Assembly: GCA_020002185.1 (NCBI GenBank)
Contig: CM034539.1
Coordinates: 1,877,999 to 1,941,998, forward strand
DNA: 64,000 nt
Direction of reading: 5' to 3'
DNA from: Paraescarpia echinospica
Lineage: Eukaryota > Annelida > Polychaeta > Sabellida > Siboglinidae
A program made the translations under genes and the position numbers. The notes under the pieces are model-generated. The model saw only the letters and a program-made list of their open reading frames with translations. It searched no databases and was not told where the DNA came from. Positions 57,956-64,000 of this stretch are shown one piece after another. How positions within the stretch are numbered: position 1 is the first letter of the stretch; each line of letters opens with the position of its first letter.

Positions 57956-58828
57956 TTGAAATTAACAATAATTGTATTACTAGCAGGATATGTAAGTCTC
58001 AATCGGGTGGCCACTACAAACGTTCGATCTGTACGAGATAAGACAGCCCCACTTTGTGATTTATTAATTTCAAAGAAAATAAACATTCTAGCTGTAACTG
58101 AGACCTGGCTCAGGCCACATGATACACCTGCGTGCATTGCTGACGTTTCCCCTTCTGGTTACACCTTTCACCATCGACCACGTTTAGTCGGCCGTGGAGG
58201 TGGTGTTGGCTATCTTATATCACAGCAGTTCAAAGTTAAATTACATTCTAACCCTGAATACTCTAGTTTTGAGTCCATCTGTGCAGAAATTTCAGATTCT
58301 TCTTTCTCCGCACACTTTGTTTGTATCTATCGCCCTCCAGGACATCCGGCCAATTTCTTTGAAGACATTCAGGATATGTTGGAAAATCTGGCAGTTATTC
58401 ATTCAGAATTTTACATCCTTGGTGATTTTAATCTACATTTGGATATACCTTCTACAACTACAACTACGTTTGATGATATTCTGGCATCAATTGATTTGAA
58501 ACAGCATGTTACCTTTTCGACACATATACATGACCATTGGCTTGACCTCTTGATAACCTGTTCAACTTGTAATAATATCCAAGCACCTACTGTTTCAGAT
58601 GGGTTATCAGATCACCTTACTGTCATTGCTAATATTAACGTTTCTATAACCCCTTTAGAGTCGAAACACAATGTGTCGTATACAGCCATTCATGGGATTG
58701 ACATTACAGCTTTAATGGCTGATATCCTTATTTCTGACCTTATGACAGATAAAAAACACATCTATCTGACTTATATAAACTGTACTGTCAAGTACTCAAT
58801 GCATTACTTGACAAACATGCATTTATGA
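57956..58828 (+). pseudogene. L2-like endonuclease
   Basis: 290 codons. NVRSVRDKTAPLCDLLISKK (~25), AVTETWLRPHDT (~50), GRGGGVGYLISQQF (~85), CIYRPPGHPANFF (~125), ILGDFNLHLDI (~155), SDGLSDHLTVIAN (~218): all endonuclease active-site blocks in order. The frame shifts near 58755; the continuing product is in the next frame. Confidence 0.9.
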
Positions 58829-59418
58829 AATCCAAATGGGTGTCAGAAAGGCCACCGGCTCCATGGATGACTTCCGAATTTATACTATCTAAAAGCCGTC
58901 GTCGTTATTTAGAGCGTGTATGGCGCAAATCACGCTCGCCATTAGATAGATCGCGCTATTCTAAGCAATGTCACCTCTGTAACAGACAGATGGCTAACGT
59001 TAAATCAGATTATTTTACAAATATGGTCATAAATAAGTCTGATAATCCGCGTCAGTTATGGAACTGCATCAATGACATTCTACACAGACGGCCTACTCCA
59101 TCGCTACCTGATCATGTGTCAATTAAGTCTCTATGTGATTCGTTCTCTAGTCACTTTAAGAATAAAATCAGTATTATTCGTTATGCTTTCCCACGTCATA
59201 ATTTAAGTAATGTCAGTGTGGATTTTCCACAAGTAAATTCTCAACTTGTATCATGTGAACCTGCAACAGTTGAAGAAGTTAGGAAAATAATTATGTCCTC
59301 CCCAAATAAATCTTGTGCACTTGATCCATTTCCAACAATACTGCTAAAAGCATGTATTGATACACTAATTGGACCTATAACAAATATTATAAATGCATCA
59401 CTCTGGCTGTTTTCCTGA
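58825..59418 (+). pseudogene. L2-like linker and RT start
   Basis: 197 codons: [20 protein letters not shown] (linker with the PPWxT motif), [16 protein letters not shown], and the RT start [16 protein letters not shown] followed by [17 protein letters not shown]. It continues with a shift into 59393-59581 ([18 protein letters not shown]) and 59585-59745. Confidence 0.85.
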
Positions 59419-59728
59419 TGATTTCAAATACGCCCATGTCACACCACTTCTTAAGAAGTCATATCTGCCTAAACAAGACCTAAACAGTTATAGACATAAT
59501 TCAAACCTCAGCTTCATTTCCAAAATACTAGAAAAGGTTGTAGCAAGTCATCTAGGTCTCACATTAGCACAAATGTCTTAACTAATGAGTCACAATCGGC
59601 AGTTTCATTCATCAGAGACTGCCCTCTTAAAGGTTCATAATGACATTAACTTGAACATTAATAATGGTAAAGTGACTGCACATACCTTATTAGATCTCTT
59701 TGCCGCGTTTTACACGATTGATCACAGC

Positions 59729-59745
59729 ATTCTCAATGAACGCCT
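59729..59745. repeat. target-site duplication, left
   Basis: ATTCTCAATGAACGCCT; matches 63138-63154 with one difference. Marks the insertion of the RTE-like LINE. Confidence 0.88.
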
Positions 59746-60284
59746 CCTCGCGCTGGGGATAGCCTGCGTTGAGGCGCGTCCCCCGGGTGGCGGATGGGGG
59801 AACCCTTCCTCGGAGGGGGTGCACCGGATAATACAGAAGAAGGTGCCGCGGACCAAACTATCCTAGGTGAAGGACAACACTGATTCCAAACCCGGGTAGA
59901 CCCAGTTCGATAGCCTGGTAAGGCAGTGGGTCTAGGAGAAGGAACTCTGATTCCAAACCCGGGTAGACCGAACCCATTAGCCTTGGAGGGCCGTCGGTCT
60001 AGGAGAAGGAAACTCTGATTACAAACCACCTGTTGCCTTACAGGTTGTGGTTCATCGGAACCAAAGGCTAGGCCCACCGCCTATAACTGTGGTTGGCGTC
60101 AGGAAGGGCATCCGGCCACAACAAAAATCATGCCAAATCCAAAATGATGATGATGATTCAGCGAGCCTCGGATGCAGTTAGGGCGTACCCTGTAAGCGAC
60201 GCGCAGAGGACTCGCCTGACCTGTGTGAAAAGTGGACAAGGGCTACCGGGCCTTGGGCGGTCCCGGTTAAAGAGGTTAGTCCGG

Positions 60285-61250
60285 ATGAGAGTGGGGACGT
60301 TGAATGTGGGGACAATGACTGGACGAGGAAGGGATTTGGCGGATCTGATGGAGAGGAGGCGGGTGGGAGTGCTGTGTGTGCAGGAGACTCGGTGGAAGGG
60401 GGACAAAGCGAGAGAGTTGGGAGGAAACTGCAAGTTGCTATATAGTGGAGCAGATGAGCGAGGGTGAAATGGAGTGGGGATAGTGCTACACAAAGAACTT
60501 AAGGATAGCCTAGTGAGTGTGAGCAGAAGGAACGACCGATTGATGAGTGTCAAGCTGGGTGAGACGGTGGTTAACATCATATGCGCGTACGCCCCCCAAG
60601 TGGGCTGTGAAGAGGAGGAGAAGGAAATCTTCTGGAGACAGATGGATCAAGAGCTCAGGTCAACACCAGAGGGAGAAAGGGTGATTGTAGGCGGACACCT
60701 AAACGGTCACGTGGGAATGAGTAGAGATGAGATTGAGAGGATACACGGTGGCTGGGGAGTGGGAGAGAGGAACGAGGAAGGCGAAAGGGTAGTAGGCTTT
60801 GCGATGGCATTTGATTTGGCGATAGGGAATACTTTCTTTGAGAAGAGAGCGAGCCAGTTGGTGACCTACAGGAGTGTAGGAAGAGAAAGTCAAATAGACT
60901 TCCTAATGTGTAGAAGATCCCATCTGAAAGAAGCTAAGAACTGCAAGGTCATAAACGGGGAAAGTGTGGCGGCACAACACAAAGTACTGGTGATGGACTG
61001 GGAGATTAAGTGTAGTAAGAAAAGAAGACCAGAGCAAGTGACACCGAAGATCAAGTGGTGGAGATTGAAAGAAGAGGACCTAAAGATGCAGTTTAGGGAG
61101 AAAGTGTTGGAGGAAAGGAGATTGTTGGAAAACGTGCAGGAGTGGTGGGAGGAGAACAGCAAGGTGATATTGAGAGAGAGAAAGGAGATGCTGGGCATGT
61201 CAACAGGAAAGAGACCCCCCTGGGGACAAAGAGACATGGTGGTGGAATGA
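60285..61250 (+). pseudogene. RTE-like endonuclease (CFDP2-like)
   Basis: Starts MRVGTLNVGTMTGRGRDL, then VGVLCVQETRWKGDKARELG, a TGA at 60465, GIVLHKELKDS, NIICAYAPQVGCEEEEKE, IVGGHLNGHVG (GDFNGHVG in related elements), and RESQIDFLMCRR (YxSxxxxxQIDFIL). The two key Asp-to-Gly/His changes in the GGHLNGHVG block suggest loss of activity even without the stop. It ends by frameshift at the C6 run. Confidence 0.9.
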
Positions 61251-61254
61251 TGAG

Positions 61255-62890
61255 GTGAAGGAAGCGATAAGAGCTAAGAAAGAGGCTAAGAAGAAGTGGG
61301 AAACGTCAGGAAAGCATGAAGGCAGAGACAGCTATCGGCAGGCAAACAAAGAGGCAAAGAAAGAATTAGCAAGATCAAAGACACAGGCAATGGACGAGGT
61401 GTACGGGGAGCTGGGAACACCGGAGGGAGAAAGAAAGATATATAGAATAGCAAAGGCTCGCGACAAATCTAGCAAAGATTTCACACAGATAAGACAGATA
61501 AAGGATGGACAAGGAGTGGTTCTATGGGAACAGGATAAGATCAAGGATCGGTGGAAAGGATATTTCGATAATCTGCTAAACGTAGAGAACCCGAGGGCAG
61601 CCTTTGACGATGGAGTGCCAAATGAAGGCTTAACACCAGGAATTATCAGGGAGGAAGTAGAGGTGGTACTGAAACGAATGAAAACTGGGAAGGCGATGGG
61701 ACCAGACGAAATTCCAGTGGAGGTCTGGAAGAGTTTGAGAGAAGAGGGGGTCGATATGCTGTGGGATCTGATGCAGAGGATATACGTACAAGAGAAAATG
61801 CCAGATGAATGGAGAGGCAGTGTCATCGTGCCTATCTTCAAGGAGAAGGGAGACATCCAGGATTGTGGCAATTACAGAGGCATCAAGTTGATGTCGCACA
61901 CCATGAAGGTTTGGGAAAGGGTAATTGACAGAAGGCTGAGGGAAGAGACAAGCATAGGTGAGGAGCAGTTCGGTTTTATGCCGGGCAGAGGAACAACGGA
62001 CGCCATATTTGCAGCAAGGCAGTTGATGGAGAAACACCGGGAGATGCAGAAGGAACTGCACATGGTCTTCATTGATTTAGAGAAGGCATACGATAGAGTG
62101 CCACGACAGGAGGTTTGGAGGTGTATGCGGGAGCAGGGTGTGCCTGAAAAGTATGTACGTCTTGTAAAAGACACATATGAAGACGCAAGGACGCAAGTCA
62201 AGAGCAGTGTAGGACTGACAGGCAAGACCACCGTTAGAGTGGGGCTGCACCAGGGGTCCTCACTGAGTCCTTACCTGTTTGACTTGATTATGGATGTGTT
62301 GGGCCGGGGCATCAAAGAACAGCCCCCCCTGGTGTATGCTGTTTGCAGATGACATCGTGCTGTGCAGTACCAGAAGAGAGGAGGTGGAACGGAAGCTCGA
62401 GGAATGGAGACGTGCAATGGAAGAGCGAGGACTAAAGATTAGTAGAAAGAAGACGGAATACCTGAGGTGCAACGAAAACAATGACCTAGAGATCCGGTTA
62501 CAGGGTGAGACAGTGAAGAAAGTGAAGACATTCAAATATCTAGGATCGACATTGGCGGATGATGGAGAATTGGATGCGGAAGTCACTCATAGAGTGCAGA
62601 GCGGGTGGAAGAACTGGAAGAGAGTATCTGTAGTGCTGTGTGACAGAAGAATGAACGTGAAGATCAAGGGAAAAGTGTACAGGACTGAGGTAAGGCCAGC
62701 ACTGATGTACGGGTCGGAGACATGGGCGGCAAAGAAGACACAGGAAAAGAAGTTGGATGTCGAAGAAATGCGAATGCTACGATGGATGTGCGGAGTCACA
62801 AAGCTTGACAAGATAAGAAACGAAATAATCAGAGGGACAAAGAAAGTGGGGGAAATTTCGAAGAAAGTCCAAGAAAGTAGGTTGAGATGA
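61255..62890 (+). pseudogene. RTE-like reverse transcriptase
   Basis: Two overlapping frames (61255-62352 and 62294-62890) separated by one extra C. Blocks: MKTGKAMGPDEIPVEVWKSL, GDIQDCGNYRGIKLMSHTMK, EEQFGFMPGRGTTDAIFA, MVFIDLEKAYDRVPRQEVW, GLHQGSSLSPYLFDLIMDVL, then MLFADDIVLCS (catalytic, about 62345) and TEYLRCN, FKYLGSTLADDGELDAEV, VRPALMYGSETWAAKK. The tail GHVMRREDNYVGRR and RRGRPKSRWLDSM continue past a TGA to 63097. Confidence 0.93.
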
Positions 62891-63137
62891 TATGGACACG
62901 TGATGAGAAGAGAGGATAATTACGTAGGAAGGAGAGCGATGGGAATGGAAGTGCAAGGGAAGAGGAGGAGAGGAAGGCCGAAGAGTAGGTGGCTAGACAG
63001 TATGAGGGCAGATCTCAGGGAGAAGGGACTGTCGGGGGAGGAAGTGTACGACCGAACGACATGGAGGCGAATGTCATCATACATCGACCCCACATAAAAG
63101 TGGGACAAAGATGAAGAGGAAGAAGAAGAAGAAGAAG

Positions 63138-63154
63138 ATTCTCATTGAACGCCT
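63138..63154. repeat. target-site duplication, right
   Basis: ATTCTCATTGAACGCCT, partner of 59729-59745. Confidence 0.88.
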
Positions 63155-64000
63155 ATTAAAGTGGTACGGCATATCTGGCACAGCTCTAAGCTAGTTTTCT
63201 TCATATCTAACTGAGAGATATCAAACTATAAAGATTGGGTACTGCTTTTCAGCTGCACTGCCGGCTTTATTTGGTGTTCCCCAGGGTTCTGTTCTTGGGC
63301 CTTTGCTTTTTACTCTTTACACCACGCCACTAAGTTATGTTATACAAAGACATAACTTGAATCATCATCTGTTTGCTGATGATACTCAGATATACAATTC
63401 ATTGGCTACCCCGGATACAAATCGCTCCCTTAATCAACTTAGTGATTGCCTTCAAGATATCTTCCACTGGATAACTGACAGCATGTTGAAATTAAATGCA
63501 AATAAAACTGAATTGATCGTTATTGGTACTCCAATGCAGCGTAGTAAACTGGATGTTTTTTCCCTACGCATATTTTGAATCAGTATATCACGCCAGCCAC
63601 CTCGGTGCGGAATCTAGGAGTGATCTTTGATAGTAACTTCAATTTCCGACAACACATATCTCAAACATGTCGCTGCTGTTTTTAACATATTCGTGATCTT
63701 CGCCGTATTCGCCGGTATATGTCATTTTCTGTTGCTAAGACTATCGCAACAGCGCTTGTTAGCAGCAGACTTGACTATTGCAATTCCCTCCTTTATAATA
63801 TCGCTAGCAAGGATATCACAACACTTCAGCGTGTCCAAAATTGTCTCGCAAGAGTAGTTACAAGATCTCCTCGTTTTTCTCGCTCTGTACAACTTTTGAA
63901 GTCTTTGCTTTGGCTTCCTGTATGATATCGTATACTATTTAAGATCTGTACCATTACATACCAGGCACTGTCCAATAAGCAACCATCTTATTTGCTTTCA
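63155..64000 (+). pseudogene. L2-like RT palm and C-terminal domain
   Basis: Reads FGVPQGSVLGPLLFTLYTTP, HHLFADDTQIYNSL (about 63383, catalytic Asp pair), WITDSMLKLNANKTELIVIG, then in other frames NLGVIFDSNFNFRQHIS, VSSRLDYCNSLLYNI and LQRVQNCLARVVTRSPRF. It is cut by the window end. Confidence 0.88.

Larger units (their letters stand above)
59746..63137 (+). mobile_element. near-complete RTE-like LINE
   Basis: 3392 bases with a GC-rich 5' leader (59746-60284), one ORF for endonuclease plus RT starting at the ATG at 60285, and a GAAGAAGAAG tail. Coding breaks are a TGA at 60465-60467, an extra C in a C6 run (61215-61220), an extra C in a C7 run (62333-62339), and a TGA at 62888-62890. All domains, including FADD, are present. 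It is flanked by a 17-bp target-site duplication. It is more GC-rich than its host element and looks young. Confidence 0.93.
57475..64000 (+). mobile_element. L2-like LINE, interrupted by an RTE-like LINE, runs off the right edge
   Basis: The left part (to 59745) has an endonuclease and the first RT blocks; the right part (63138-64000) has the RT palm and C-terminal domain. Joining them at the duplicated 17-base site restores the order DHSIL-ERLL-KWYGISG. Several frameshifts and a Trp-to-stop (GTALS*FSSYL near 63195) show it is inactive. Clade assignment rests on endonuclease style (VRSVRDKTAPLCDLL, GRGGGVGYL). Confidence 0.88.

Overview
The window is animal (metazoan) genomic DNA. It has spliced genes with GT-AG introns, many microsatellites and minisatellites, a 1000-base assembly gap (10912-11911), and a dense load of non-LTR retrotransposons (CR1-like with an esterase ORF1, L2-like, RTE-like and others). 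There is also a BEL/Pao-type gag relic, an LTR relic, a tRNA-derived SINE, a terminal-inverted-repeat (TIR) DNA transposon and small foldback elements. A marine or other non-model invertebrate fits best, but the sequence alone does not name the species. No bacterial-type gene organisation is present.

Two host genes are recognisable, both on the + strand. (1) A DEG/ENaC (amiloride-sensitive, ASIC-like) sodium-channel gene. Its 5' exons lie at 1506-5120: the N-terminal HG-motif exon, the TM1/FPAVTICN exon, a finger-domain exon, and the CxxxGxxC...GxCYTFN exon. Its 3' exons lie at 49636-52679: the beta-core exon, a probable wrist exon, and the TM2/GAS selectivity-filter exon with the stop. The splice phases of the last 5' exon (5120) and the first 3' exon (49636) match. 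(2) The 3' half of a MATE-family (SLC47A-like) multidrug and toxin extrusion transporter. It is spread over six phase-compatible exons between 12189 and 22714 and lies physically between the two halves of the channel gene. Its 5' half is not visible and may lie in or before the N gap.

Region by region: 1-5600 holds the channel 5' exons and a 51-bp minisatellite. 5640-10900 is LINE debris. 10912-11911 is the gap. 12189-22714 is the MATE gene, with a 3.9-kb LINE and a SINE in its introns. 23-30 kb is minisatellites, foldback repeats and (AC)n tracts. 30.4-32.2 kb is a CR1 scrap and the BEL/Pao gag relic. 34-35.7 kb is AT-rich and 133-bp repeats. 35.7-45.6 kb is a second, degraded copy of the 120-4760 segment. 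In this copy the first channel exon is split by a 5.6-kb TIR transposon (36518-42126) that itself carries a LINE, and the TM1 exon has a stop and lacks the FPAVTICN core. 45.6-49 kb is an LTR end with uncharacterised ORFs, then CR1. 49.6-52.7 kb is the channel 3' exons. 53-57 kb is RTE/LINE fragments, including a head-to-head endonuclease pair. 57.5-64 kb is an L2-like LINE interrupted by a nearly complete RTE-like LINE with a 17-bp target-site duplication.

The main biological question is whether the channel gene is one transcription unit whose ~44-kb intron contains the MATE gene and a pseudogenised partial duplicate of its own 5' end, or whether the locus is two channel genes, one missing its 3' half and the other broken.
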